Positions 17,379 through 25,827 of a stretch of 37,421 nucleotides of DNA are shown piece by piece. Every line of letters begins with the position of its first letter. The first letter of the stretch is position 1. The position numbers and the translations under genes were made by a program. The notes beneath the pieces are model-generated. The model was not told the origin of the DNA and ran no database searches. It saw only the letters and a list, made by a program, of their open reading frames with translations. Origin of the DNA: an uncultured Clostridia bacterium. GTDB taxonomy: Bacteria; Bacillota; Clostridia; Oscillospirales; CAG-272. Location: NCBI GenBank assembly GCA_944381085.1, contig CALWJX010000024.1:1-37421 (forward strand). The letters run 5' to 3'.

Positions 17379-17455
17379 GAACAACCGGAACTTCATACTG
17401 TTTTCAAACACAATAAAGTCTGAAAATATGTATGTTTCCGGGTGTTCTATTATTT
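17379..17455. terminator. Terminator-like long stem after thyX
   Basis: GAACAACCGGAA (17379-17390) pairs with TTCCGGGTGTTC (17436-17447) with one mismatch, extended by CATAC/GTATG inside, and is followed by a T-rich tract. It separates convergent thyX and the feo cluster. Confidence 0.55.
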
Positions 17456-17662
17456 TTATGACAGTTTTGTCCTGCCTTCTTTTCCGGTCTTTTCCGACCC
17501 TGTATTATCCGTACCGTGACAGCCGCAGCCCGAGGCACATCCCGAGCAATTGCAGCCGCAGCTTGACTGACCTTTCTTTTTGCGTTTTATCATCGATACT
17601 ATAATACAAATAACAATGGCAGCCAGAACCGCGCAAATAATGATAGTAGGTATGTATTCCAC
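17456..17662 (-). CDS. FeoB-associated Cys-rich membrane protein
   Basis: This protein of 68-70 residues has one N-terminal transmembrane helix, a basic KRKKK stop-transfer and a Cys-rich tail (CGCNCSGCASGCGC), the signature of the small peptides encoded after feoB in Firmicutes. A role in metal handling at the FeoB transporter is assumed in the family, not proven. I prefer the GTG at 17662, because AGGAG lies 7-8 nt before it, while the ATG at 17668 sits almost on the ribosome site. It lies about 100 bp downstream of feoB on the same strand and is probably cotranscribed. Confidence 0.88.
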   Translation of the reverse strand: MEYIPTIIICAVLAAIVICIIVSMIKRKKKGQSSCGCNCSGCASGCGCHGTDNTGSEKTGKEGRTKLS

Positions 17663-17766
17663 GCTCATTCTCCTTTCTTATCCGAACGCAGATTGCCGCA
17701 AAGCCTTTATGCACCGGAATTTTTCGGTTTTTTTCAGATTCACGTAAGCTTCATCCCTCAATTGTA

Positions 17767-20157
17767 TCAGTGGGTTGCTTTTTTCATTTCGGGCTTTTTT
17801 GCCGGGCGGAAGAGCATGAACATCATAAACACCACAAGCGCAAACGCCACTATGGAACCTATTACATTTCCGTTTCCGGTGAACAAATTGCCGAGCTGAT
17901 ATACAATAAGAGAGATCGTATACGCGAACAGACACTGATATCCTATTGCAAACCATGTCCATTTTGCCGAGTTCATCTCCCTCTTTATCGCTCCGATCGC
18001 GGCAAAGCAGGGCGCGCAAAGCAGATTAAAGATCAGGAACGAGTACGCGGCAAGCTGTGTCATGCTCTCAAAGTCAAGCACGCCGAACACACCCACAACC
18101 TCTTCTTTGGCAACGAGCCCCATTACCGTGGCAATTGTTGCTTTGATGTTGCCGAACCCGAGAGGAATGAATATGTAGCTTACTACTCCTCCGATTATGC
18201 CGAGAATACTGCTTTCAAGCTCCATTTCCGAGTCAAATACAAATCTTCCGTCTATTACTCCGAAGCAGGAGGTTGCCCAAATCACGATAGAAGAGAGCAA
18301 TATAATTGTCCCGGCTTTTCTGATAAAAGAATATCCGCGCTCCCACATACTTCTCATAATATTGCCAAAGGTAGGCCAGTGATACGCGGGAAGCTCCATT
18401 ACAAACGGCGCGGGATCGCCGGAAAAGAGCTTTGTTTTTTTCAGGATAATCCCCGATATAACAATCGCCGCTACGCCGATAAAGTATGCGCTGGGCGCAA
18501 CCCACCATGCGTTTCCGAACAATGCGGCGGCTACAAGACCGATTATCGGAATCTTTGCCCCGCACGGTATGAATGTGGTTGTCATTATCGTCATACGCCT
18601 GTCGCGTTCATTCTCAATAGTGCGTGACGCCATAACGCCGGGCACTCCGCAGCCTGTTCCGATAAGCATCGGAATAAAGGACTTGCCGGACAGTCCGAAT
18701 TTACGGAATATACGATCCATTACAAACGCTATACGCGCCATGTAACCGCATGACTCAAGAAACGCGAGAAGGATAAACAATACAAGCATCTGCGGTACAA
18801 ATCCGAGAACGTCTCCGACGCCGCCTATAATGCCGTCTATTATAAGGCTGTTAAGCCAATCCGGGGCGTTTGCCGCGGAAAGACCCCGCTCCGCCAAAAC
18901 CGGGATGCCCGGAACCCAGACGCCGTAATCGGCGGTATCCGGCGCGTTTTCCATCGCGCCGTCAACTATTCCGGATATATCATATCCGCCCTCCGCAAGC
19001 GCGTCGGAATACGAGGCATAGCTTTCATCAAAAGCGTCGAAGTCTTCTTCCTCAATCGCGGTCATAATATCCTCCGCCCCGACGATATCGGCGTCAACGG
19101 CACTGCTTACGGCAGCTTTCAGCTCATCTGTCCAGATGTTGCTTTTTGCGTATTCGGTCATATCGTCCGAATACTCCCCGCTTCCTATTCCGAACAGGTG
19201 CCAGCCGTCTCCGAACAGACCGTCGTTTGTCCAATCGGTAGCCCATGTTCCTATTGTCGTCACCGAGATGAAGTACACCAGAAACATGACGGCGGCAAAG
19301 ATAGGCAGGGCGGCAAAGCGGTTGGTAACGACCTTGTCTATCTTATCGGATACCGAAAGCCCGCCGGGATTTTTCTTCTTGCAGCATCCCTTGATAATCG
19401 AGCTTATGTATACGTACCGTTCGTTTGTTATTATACTTTCCGCGTCGTCGTCAAGCTCATTTTCCACATTCTTTATATCCTGCTCAATATGCTCCAGCAC
19501 CTCCGGGGCAATCGACAGCGACTCGAGGACCTTTTTGTCGCGTTCAAAAATCTTTATGGCATACCAACGCTGGCTGTTTTCCGGCAAATCATGCAAAGCC
19601 GCCTCTTCAATGTGCGCCAAAGCATGTTCCACAGGACCCGAAAACGTATGCATGGGAACGGTTTTAGTATTTTGAGCCGCGAATATTGCCGCCTCCGCCG
19701 CTTCCGCGATGCCTTTTCCCTTAAGCGCGGAAATTTCCACCACCTGACATCCAAGCTGTCTTGAAAGCTCATTTGTGTTTATCTTGTCCCCGTTTTTTTC
19801 AACTATGTCCATCATGTTGACCGCCACCACCACGGGAATGCCGAGCTCGGTCAGCTGTGTGGTAAGATACAGGTTGCGTTCAAGGTTTGAACCGTCAACT
19901 ATGTTCAATATCGCGTCCGGACGTTCGTTTATCAGGTAATTTCTCGAGATAACTTCTTCAAGCGTATAAGGCGAAAGCGAATAGATACCGGGAAGGTCAG
20001 TCACCGTCACGTCCTGACGACGCTTCAGTTTCCCCTCTTTTTTCTCCACAGTTACACCGGGCCAGTTGCCGACAAACTGATTTGACCCGGTAAGCGAGTT
20101 AAACAGTGTGGTCTTACCGGAATTTGGATTTCCCACAAGGGCAATTCTAATGTTCAT
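17767..20157 (-). CDS. feoB: Ferrous iron transporter FeoB
   Basis: FeoB imports Fe2+ across the inner membrane, with a cytoplasmic G-protein domain. G motifs are clear: GNPNSGKTT (9-17), DLPGIYSL (54-61), NMMD (114-117) and SALKG (143-147). The membrane domain has the FeoB core signatures GxxGCGVPG and TTTFIPCGAKIPI with the conserved Cys. At 796 residues it is longer than usual. Between the first membrane helix (about 283-303) and the LIIDGIIGGVGDVLGFVPQ helix (about 438) there is an extra, very acidic stretch (about 325-415) likely facing outside. AAAGGA precedes the ATG. It is preceded by two feoA genes and followed by the Cys-rich peptide, so it is a complete Feo unit. DtxR-like palindromes suggest iron control. 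Confidence 0.96.
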   Translation of the reverse strand: MNIRIALVGNPNSGKTTLFNSLTGSNQFVGNWPGVTVEKKEGKLKRRQDVTVTDLPGIYSLSPYTLEEVISRNYLINERPDAILNIVDGSNLERNLYLTTQLTELGIPVVVAVNMMDIVEKNGDKINTNELSRQLGCQVVEISALKGKGIAEAAEAAIFAAQNTKTVPMHTFSGPVEHALAHIEEAALHDLPENSQRWYAIKIFERDKKVLESLSIAPEVLEHIEQDIKNVENELDDDAESIITNERYVYISSIIKGCCKKKNPGGLSVSDKIDKVVTNRFAALPIFAAVMFLVYFISVTTIGTWATDWTNDGLFGDGWHLFGIGSGEYSDDMTEYAKSNIWTDELKAAVSSAVDADIVGAEDIMTAIEEEDFDAFDESYASYSDALAEGGYDISGIVDGAMENAPDTADYGVWVPGIPVLAERGLSAANAPDWLNSLIIDGIIGGVGDVLGFVPQMLVLFILLAFLESCGYMARIAFVMDRIFRKFGLSGKSFIPMLIGTGCGVPGVMASRTIENERDRRMTIMTTTFIPCGAKIPIIGLVAAALFGNAWWVAPSAYFIGVAAIVISGIILKKTKLFSGDPAPFVMELPAYHWPTFGNIMRSMWERGYSFIRKAGTIILLSSIVIWATSCFGVIDGRFVFDSEMELESSILGIIGGVVSYIFIPLGFGNIKATIATVMGLVAKEEVVGVFGVLDFESMTQLAAYSFLIFNLLCAPCFAAIGAIKREMNSAKWTWFAIGYQCLFAYTISLIVYQLGNLFTGNGNVIGSIVAFALVVFMMFMLFRPAKKPEMKKATH

Positions 20158-20204
20158 GCGCGATTCCTTTCATATGATAATTATATTATCTGTTTCAATG
20201 TCCA

Positions 20205-20238
20205 TTGTCGGTAAGTTTAGACTAACTCAAGCCGACAA
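20205..20238. promoter_or_regulatory. Palindrome with DtxR-like core between feoA and feoB
   Basis: TTAG-A-CTAA (20217-20225) lies inside a larger inverted repeat, TTGTCGG (20205-20211) and CCGACAA (20232-20238). The core resembles the TTAG-S-CTAA centre of DtxR/IdeR boxes and shares the half-site CTAACTC with the palindrome upstream of the first feoA. No T-run follows, so it is more likely an operator than a terminator. Confidence 0.45.
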
Positions 20239-20256
20239 AATAAATCAATAAATGAC

Positions 20257-20478
20257 TTACTCAATTTCAATCATCTCAGCGTCCGCTTTGCGAATTGAAA
20301 GTTCATAACCTCTGATGGAAATTTCAATCGGATCTCCCAGAGGCGCTACTTTCCGCACGGTTATTTCCACGCCTTTTGTAATTCCCATATCCATAATGCG
20401 GCGTTTAACGGCACCCTCGCCGTGAAGTTTAACCACACGGACTTTGTCTCCGATTTTTGCCTGTCTCAATGTTTTCAT
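20257..20478 (-). CDS. feoA: FeoA-family protein (second copy)
   Basis: The 73-residue SH3-like beta-barrel protein begins MKTLRQAKIGDKVRVVKLHG and has the FeoA signature KRRIMDMGITKGVEITVRKVAPLGDPIEISIRGYELSIRKADA. FeoA binds FeoB and modulates its GTPase/transport function. I take ATG 20478 as the start: the in-frame extension upstream is not FeoA-like and AAAGGA lies about 13 nt before this ATG, somewhat far. It lies between another feoA and feoB, all on the minus strand. Confidence 0.93.
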   Translation of the reverse strand: MKTLRQAKIGDKVRVVKLHGEGAVKRRIMDMGITKGVEITVRKVAPLGDPIEISIRGYELSIRKADAEMIEIE

Positions 20479-20603
20479 AAATATACATGTTCCTTTCTCA
20501 CGTAAAAGCGACCGCATGTTTACGTTTTGGTTTAAAGTCAAATCAATAACGCTTTGCTCGGCGGGTCGTTTTAGCATAAATTAAAATTAATACGGTTTTT
20601 TAA

Positions 20604-20816
20604 TCAAACCATAATTTTCTGCGCCATTTCCCGGCTTACGGCAATTCGTGAGCCCTTTATGTTCACAATAACATTGCCGCCGATTTCGTTTATCAAAACA
20701 ACGCTTGCTCCGGCAATAAACCCAAGGTCCTCAAGATGCTTCCTTACTTCGGGGTTTCCGCCAACCTTTTTAATAATATTTTCCTCCCCGGAATCCGCTA
20801 AAGTCAACGGAATCAT
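20604..20816 (-). CDS. feoA: FeoA-family protein (first copy)
   Basis: The 70-residue protein has the FeoA core: RKHLEDLGFIAGASVVLINEIGGNVIVNIKGSRIAVSREMAQKI. It differs clearly from the second copy, so the two are old paralogues rather than a recent duplication. Two FeoA proteins per FeoB is common in Clostridia. AAAGGA precedes the ATG. It is the first gene of the feo operon, about 75 bp downstream of a consensus promoter carrying a DtxR-like palindrome. Confidence 0.92.
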   Translation of the reverse strand: MIPLTLADSGEENIIKKVGGNPEVRKHLEDLGFIAGASVVLINEIGGNVIVNIKGSRIAVSREMAQKIMV

Positions 20817-20862
20817 ATATAATTTCCTTTCATAATTTATTGTATTAATTCATAAACCAATC

Positions 20863-20882
20863 GAGTTAGCTATATCTAACTC
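20863..20882. promoter_or_regulatory. Putative iron-repressor operator of the feo operon
   Basis: GAGTTAG and CTAACTC form a perfect inverted repeat with a 6-bp centre, just downstream of the -10, so a bound repressor would block the start of transcription. The half-sites resemble DtxR/IdeR arms (GTTAG..CTAAC), though the centre is longer than the usual 1 bp. Confidence 0.55.
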
Positions 20883-20891
20883 CCGTTAAAC

Positions 20892-20920
20892 ATTATAATA
20901 CATTTTGAATTATTTGTCAA
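20892..20920 (-). promoter_or_regulatory. Consensus promoter of the feo operon
   Basis: TTGACA (20920-20915), 17-bp spacer, TATAAT (20897-20892) on the minus strand. The flanking AT-rich stretch up to 21090 shows nothing else I can support. Confidence 0.85.
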
Positions 20921-21092
20921 TACAAAAAGATAATATTATAAAAAATCGGCAAATGGCAGACAATTTAAAATAAAATAATTTAAATTATGTATATTTTTTA
21001 CAAAGTTAAAAAGCTACGTTCCAAAAACACGCGGTATTGCAATATAAAAATCATTTTAAATTTCAAACTTATAATAAAAACCAATTGCAATT

Positions 21093-21149
21093 GAAAAGTC
21101 GGCAAAAAGCATTCCCAACACACGTCAAGATTGCTCTTTGCCGATTTTC
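21093..21149 (-). terminator. Terminator hairpin of the solute-binding protein gene
   Basis: The arms at 21093-21111 and 21132-21149 (core TCGGCAAA / TTTGCCGA) pair with one bulge and one mismatch; on the minus strand the second arm ends in CTTTTC. A short AT-rich tandem of TAATTTTT units lies between it and the stop codon. Confidence 0.55.
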
Positions 21150-21191
21150 GGTAAAATTTAATTTTTAATTTTTAATTTTTATACTTATCTG

Positions 21192-22667
21192 TCACTTCAG
21201 TTTTTCAAAATTCTTAATCACGTTTGTGAGCGTTCTCTGAGCAGTTTTGGAGACTCTGGCAAAATCGGAAGACAGCGTGTTTTTGTTGTCGTTAACGCAG
21301 GTCTTAAATACGTTTGTCAAACCAAGATTGCCCATATACATCGCCAGGTCGTACGTACGTCCGGCAAATATCAAATCAAGCATAGGACCGGATTCCTCGT
21401 CCCTTATGGCTTTTCTCTGAAGAACCGTGTCATAATAAGCGGGGGTTACATATTTTGCGGAGTAAACCGCGAAAGCCTCAATGAGAGTGCCGAGTTTATC
21501 GGCGTCTTCCACGTGATTGACGATAGTCATGGAAGAGCTTATGCCGTGAGTCCATGTGATGTAATTTTCCTGGGCGGTATCGTATTTCGGAATAGGAAGC
21601 ACGCCGAAATCATCGGTCATAGTGCTGTTAGCTTCCTGAATATAGGATACAACCTCGCCGTAGAACAGCGCCCTTCCCTCGGTAAACGCCGTAAGTCCGA
21701 GCTTTTCTTCTCCGCCGGGAGCCCAGTATGTAGCATTGTTTGTGTAATAAATATCAAGGACCTTGTCAAGCAGCTGACTTGCCTTTTCCATAGAACCTTC
21801 CTCAAATGCTATATAGGGGTCCTTACCTTCCTCACATATTACATAGTTAAGACCGGAACCATAGAAAAACGTGGTTCCGTACTCCCATGTGGTAACAAAT
21901 CCGTAGGTGTCGTTTTCATCCCATTTTCCGTCGCCGTTCTCGGTCGAAACATTCTGGGTTACGGTATTAAAATAATCAAGAGTCCACTCTTTGTCATTTA
22001 CGACATCGTAAAAGGTTTTTTCCGCTCCCGCGAAATAATTATTATACAACTTCTTGTTGAAAAGCAGTACATATGTACAGTCGTCGTCATCGGTGTTGAA
22101 CGAACCGTTCATGAACCAAACGCTGTCGGCGATGTTGAACGACGCCGTTCCCTTGTCCCACCAAGATGCTTCAAGATTAAGATGAGGCATTGAGAGGAAA
22201 TTATACAGAAGTCCGCTTTGCGCATATGTGATAGCGTTATCGGTATGCCCAAAGCTCAGTGTAAATTCCTTGTTTGCCCTGACGTCTTGTGAAAGAGCAT
22301 CGGCATATTCCGCGTCAGGCAAAGTCTTGACCTGGACTTCTATGCCGAAAGCATCCTGAAACGCGATGTTTCTTTCAAACACTCCCTGATCAAGAGGGTC
22401 GCTCGAGTCGCTCTCAATATAAAAAGATTCTTCAATACCGTCCCTGGCAAGTATATAAAAAGACTGATCGGACATGTCGGTCGCGTTTTTCTCAATCTCT
22501 TCGATAGCCAAATCGACTTCCGATTTTGTTCCGTCCTCGGTTCCGCCGGTCGCAGAAGAGTTTGACTGACCTTCATCACCCTCATTATCCCCGTTTGCGC
22601 AACCTGCAAACACTGACGCCAGCATTACGACACAGAGCAACAGACTGATAATTTTTGCAAATTTCAT
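21192..22667 (-). CDS. Extracellular solute-binding lipoprotein (ABC sugar type)
   Basis: The 491-residue precursor has a signal peptide and the lipobox VFAGC (Cys at about residue 23), then a Gly/Ser/Glu/Asp linker (about 25-50). The mature part has the layout of family-1 solute-binding proteins: FGIEVQVKTLPDAEY, a DENDTYGF motif preceded by NGDGK, FTEGRALFYGEVVSY and DFGVLPIPKYD. These bind oligosaccharides outside the cell for an ABC importer. No permease or ATPase gene is adjacent, so it is an orphan that must work with a transporter encoded elsewhere. The start follows AAGGAG. A long leader (about 270 nt) separates it from a perfect promoter. Confidence 0.85.
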   Translation of the reverse strand: MKFAKIISLLLCVVMLASVFAGCANGDNEGDEGQSNSSATGGTEDGTKSEVDLAIEEIEKNATDMSDQSFYILARDGIEESFYIESDSSDPLDQGVFERNIAFQDAFGIEVQVKTLPDAEYADALSQDVRANKEFTLSFGHTDNAITYAQSGLLYNFLSMPHLNLEASWWDKGTASFNIADSVWFMNGSFNTDDDDCTYVLLFNKKLYNNYFAGAEKTFYDVVNDKEWTLDYFNTVTQNVSTENGDGKWDENDTYGFVTTWEYGTTFFYGSGLNYVICEEGKDPYIAFEEGSMEKASQLLDKVLDIYYTNNATYWAPGGEEKLGLTAFTEGRALFYGEVVSYIQEANSTMTDDFGVLPIPKYDTAQENYITWTHGISSSMTIVNHVEDADKLGTLIEAFAVYSAKYVTPAYYDTVLQRKAIRDEESGPMLDLIFAGRTYDLAMYMGNLGLTNVFKTCVNDNKNTLSSDFARVSKTAQRTLTNVIKNFEKLK

Positions 22668-22742
22668 AAATTTTCTCCTTTTCTGAATATTTTTATACTT
22701 ATATAAAATTTATATAAAATATAAATTGCAAAAATCAAAAAC

Positions 22743-22770
22743 ATTACGTCACTTTTACAGACAACGTAAT
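22743..22770 (-). promoter_or_regulatory. Hairpin in the solute-binding protein leader
   Basis: ATTACGT (22743-22749) and ACGTAAT (22764-22770) form a 7-bp stem. On the minus strand the stem is followed by GTTTTTGATTTTTG, a weak terminator-like arrangement about 75 nt before the start codon. It could be an attenuator. The rest of 22668-23078 holds the promoter and AT-rich sequence only. Confidence 0.4.
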
Positions 22771-22947
22771 TCAATCTCAAATATTTATACAAATTCCGAA
22801 ACCGTTTTTAACTCTAACCCCTCCAAATCTCTCTGTCAATCTTATCCGCGACCAAAGTCTTCGGGCTTAAATATAAAAAGGCAACAATAAATTTTGCATA
22901 AATTATTTTACATGGCTAACATTTTTATAGTATTATATTGTATTATA

Positions 22948-22976
22948 ATTATAACTCAAAAACAAAAAATTGTCAA
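22948..22976 (-). promoter_or_regulatory. Consensus promoter of the solute-binding protein gene
   Basis: TTGACA (22976-22971), 17-bp spacer, TATAAT (22953-22948) on the minus strand, about 280 bp from the start codon. Confidence 0.8.
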
Positions 22977-23078
22977 GTCAGTTTTTTTCAAATGAAAAAA
23001 TTTACAAATTATATTAAAAATCGTAAGCTATTACACTCTTTTTAATTGAGTTTTAACATTTATTAAATGTTCTTCATA

Positions 23079-24527
23079 TTATTCGGACAAGACCGAAACC
23101 AAGGTGTTCCAGACTCTTTCGCAGGATAAAAGATCAAGTCTTTCGGAAGGCGAGTGAATATCCAAAATATCCGGACCGACCGAAATGATGTCCATATTTT
23201 TAATTTTTGCGGCAAAAATACCGCATTCCAGTCCCGCGTGAATAACGCTTACGGAAAGCTCTTTTCCGTAAAGCTTCTGATAGGCTTTAATATATTTTTC
23301 GCGGATAGAGGACTTTTGATTATACTCCCAACCGGGATAGCGCGAACGGTGTGTTATCTCGGCTCCCGTCAAATCGGCAAGAATATCAAGCTCACGGCAG
23401 GAGATATCAAGCTGAAATTCAAGCGAGGAACGGGTAGAAAAGGAAAATACGATTTCGTTTTCAAAAGTTTTTACAATACCAAGATTTTGGGAATGTTCGA
23501 CAAGTCCCGGTATCTGATTGCTCATCTTAAGCGCGCCTGTTTTCGACAGTCCCAAAATATCTATGACTTTCTTGGTAGTCAAGCTGTCGCACATTTTTCG
23601 CGCGGCTTTATCTCCGTATTTTAAATCCTCAGGGTTACAACTGACAGAAAAATCCGAGTCATTGGCGCACAGCGTTTTTTTCAGTTCGGATTCAGCCGTG
23701 CGCACGGACGCTTTCAGCCGGTCAGGGTCCGGACAGTAAACTGTAAAAGCACATTCTCTCGCTATGGCGTTGTCTTTTCCGTCACATGTGACAGATACAA
23801 TATTGAAAGGACATTGAGCATATAGATACGGTAGCATCATTCCCGTCAGCGCGACCGCGCTCATTCTGCCCGAATTTATATCGGTGCCGGAATGACCGCC
23901 CGCGAGTCCGGATATTTTTACCGTAAAAAGTTGCGCCCCGTCTTCACAATCAACTTTTGATAAAGGCAGACTGATGTCGGTGCGCGCCCCTCCGGCGCAA
24001 CCTGCCGTAACTATGCTTTCCTCCTCGCTGTCGATATTTACCATGCTCTTTGCCTTTATTACGGAACAGTCGAATAATTTTGCCCCGGCAAGCCCGGTCT
24101 CCTCCTCGACGGTAAACAGCAGTTCAAGCGGAACCGTTTCCTCGTCGAGCAGCGCAAGCATCATGGCTATGGCGATTCCGTCATCCGCGCCAAGCGTTGT
24201 CCCGCGCGCCGACAGATATCCGTCTTTGACATAAAGCTCCAGCGGGTCTTTTTCAAAGTCGTGTACAATATCCGCGTTCTTTTCACAGACCATATCCATA
24301 TGCCCCTGCAGCAACACCGGACCGTGGGTTGACGCGCCCTTTCCGGGCTTTCTCACAAAAACATTGCCGGCTTCGTCCGAAATACATTCAAGTCCCCTGT
24401 TTTTTGCAAAATCCATGATATAACGGGCAATTCCCCGCTCGTTTCCTGAACCGCGGGGAATTTTGCAGATATCCTCAAATATATTAAACAGCTTTTCGGG
24501 TTTATATCCCTTTACAATATAACTCAT
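23079..24527 (-). CDS. pepD: Aminoacyl-histidine dipeptidase (M20C, PepD)
   Basis: PepD is a cytoplasmic di-zinc exopeptidase that cleaves Xaa-His and other dipeptides. The 482-residue protein has the metal-site motifs of M20C: LLQGHMDMVCEKN (His76, Asp78), TTLGADDGIAIAM (Asp115/116), VEEETGLAGA (Glu141-143) and NIDSEEE. A late SVIHAGLECGIF and the SVGPDILDIHSPSERLDL segment complete the site. Its length is normal for the family. AAAGAGG precedes the ATG. It follows mreB after 30 bp on the same strand and may be cotranscribed with it. Confidence 0.94.
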   Translation of the reverse strand: MSYIVKGYKPEKLFNIFEDICKIPRGSGNERGIARYIMDFAKNRGLECISDEAGNVFVRKPGKGASTHGPVLLQGHMDMVCEKNADIVHDFEKDPLELYVKDGYLSARGTTLGADDGIAIAMMLALLDEETVPLELLFTVEEETGLAGAKLFDCSVIKAKSMVNIDSEEESIVTAGCAGGARTDISLPLSKVDCEDGAQLFTVKISGLAGGHSGTDINSGRMSAVALTGMMLPYLYAQCPFNIVSVTCDGKDNAIARECAFTVYCPDPDRLKASVRTAESELKKTLCANDSDFSVSCNPEDLKYGDKAARKMCDSLTTKKVIDILGLSKTGALKMSNQIPGLVEHSQNLGIVKTFENEIVFSFSTRSSLEFQLDISCRELDILADLTGAEITHRSRYPGWEYNQKSSIREKYIKAYQKLYGKELSVSVIHAGLECGIFAAKIKNMDIISVGPDILDIHSPSERLDLLSCERVWNTLVSVLSE

Positions 24528-24557
24528 ACAACAGTACCTCTTTCGGATAATTAAAAA

Positions 24558-25601
24558 TCATGACTTTACCTGCTTTTCCCGGGAAAAACCGTCCGGCATC
24601 CTGTTCATCGCGGCCAGCTTCTTTCCCGTGCCTAAGGCGACGCACGCTCCGGGGTTTTTGGCGACATATGTACGAATACCCGTAACTCTCTCAATCAGGC
24701 GGTCAAGCCCTCCGAGCATACTTCCCCCTCCGGCGAGCACTATACCGTTGTGCAGAATGTCTCCCACAAGTTCGGGAGGCGTTCTTTCGATAACGTCGCA
24801 TATACTGTCTATCAATGCGGTCATGGGGCTGAACGTGGCGCCTATCATTTCCTTTGAGCTGAGAGTAATTATTTTGGGCATTCCCTGAATCAGATCTCTG
24901 CCCTTGACCTCGACAAGTCTTGCTTCGCTGTGTTCATACACCTCGCCTATGCGTATTTTTATATTTTCCGCGGTTCTTTCCCCTATAAGCACATTATAGT
25001 TTTCCCTGACATACTGCACTATTGCCTCGTCGAACTGGTCTCCGCCTATTTTTATGGATTTTGAAACGACAATCCCGCCAAGGGAGATCACGGCAATTTC
25101 GGTAACGCCTCCGCCAATATCCACTATCATATTGCCGATAGGCGTATTAATGGTAAGTCCGGCGCCGATAGCGGCGGCAATCGGCTCCTCCAGAAGAAAT
25201 GTCTTTCTCGCTCCCGCTTCCGCAGCGGCGTCAAGTATAGCCCTCTCCTCCACTTCCGAAATTTCGGAAGGAACGCTTATCATTATTTTGGGCGCGAGAA
25301 TGGTCTTGCCGCAGGCGCGTCTGATGAAATACTGAAGCATTTTCAGCGTCACTTCATACTGATTGACCACCCCGTCCTTGAGCGGACGCATGGCTATTAT
25401 ATTGTCGGGAGTTCTGCCCAGCATTTCCTGCGCTTCTTTTCCTACCTTTATAACTCTGTCAGTCGTTTTATCTATCGCGACGACCGCGGGTTCGCGTATA
25501 ACTATACCCTTGCCCTGCACGTAAACAAGCACGGTTGCCGTTCCGAGGTCTATTCCTATATCTCTGCTTAGAATTATATTTTTAAACACTTTAACATCCA
25601 T
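24558..25601 (-). CDS. mreB: Rod-shape actin homologue MreB/Mbl
   Basis: MreB filaments guide the lateral cell-wall synthesis machinery under the membrane. The 347-residue protein has the actin-ATPase motifs: IGIDLGTATVLVYV (phosphate 1), VDIGGGVTEIAVISLGG (phosphate 2) and GIVLAGGGSMLGGLD (adenosine). MreB-specific features include AMRPLKDGV near residue 70 and LEEPIAAAIGAGL. It could be the Mbl or MreBH paralogue, since it is not next to mreC/mreD. AGGAAAGG lies close before the ATG. It has its own likely promoter (25691-25719) and is followed by pepD. Confidence 0.94.
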   Translation of the reverse strand: MDVKVFKNIILSRDIGIDLGTATVLVYVQGKGIVIREPAVVAIDKTTDRVIKVGKEAQEMLGRTPDNIIAMRPLKDGVVNQYEVTLKMLQYFIRRACGKTILAPKIMISVPSEISEVEERAILDAAAEAGARKTFLLEEPIAAAIGAGLTINTPIGNMIVDIGGGVTEIAVISLGGIVVSKSIKIGGDQFDEAIVQYVRENYNVLIGERTAENIKIRIGEVYEHSEARLVEVKGRDLIQGMPKIITLSSKEMIGATFSPMTALIDSICDVIERTPPELVGDILHNGIVLAGGGSMLGGLDRLIERVTGIRTYVAKNPGACVALGTGKKLAAMNRMPDGFSREKQVKS

Positions 25602-25690
25602 GCCTTTCCTGGCAATTTATAAATCCGTCAGCCTCTGCCGCTTCCGATAATCTTTAAAAAAACAACCGCATTATACAGTTATTCATTGTA

Positions 25691-25719
25691 ATTATATATT
25701 ATCCGGCGATTAAATTCAA
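25691..25719 (-). promoter_or_regulatory. Probable promoter of mreB
   Basis: TTGAAT (25719-25714), 17-bp spacer, TATAAT (25696-25691) on the minus strand. Confidence 0.6.
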
Positions 25720-25827
25720 TTATTATTTTATAAATATTAAATTAACTTGCCGAAAACAAATACAAAAATGCTGTCGCATGATGTTCGGATAAATCTAAAT
25801 ATCGCCGTTTCGTGATTTTTTTGTGAC

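Noticed and set aside
17770..18627. Plus-strand open frame of 285 codons antisense to feoB
   Set aside because: Its translation is low-complexity shadow sequence; feoB on the other strand is unambiguous.
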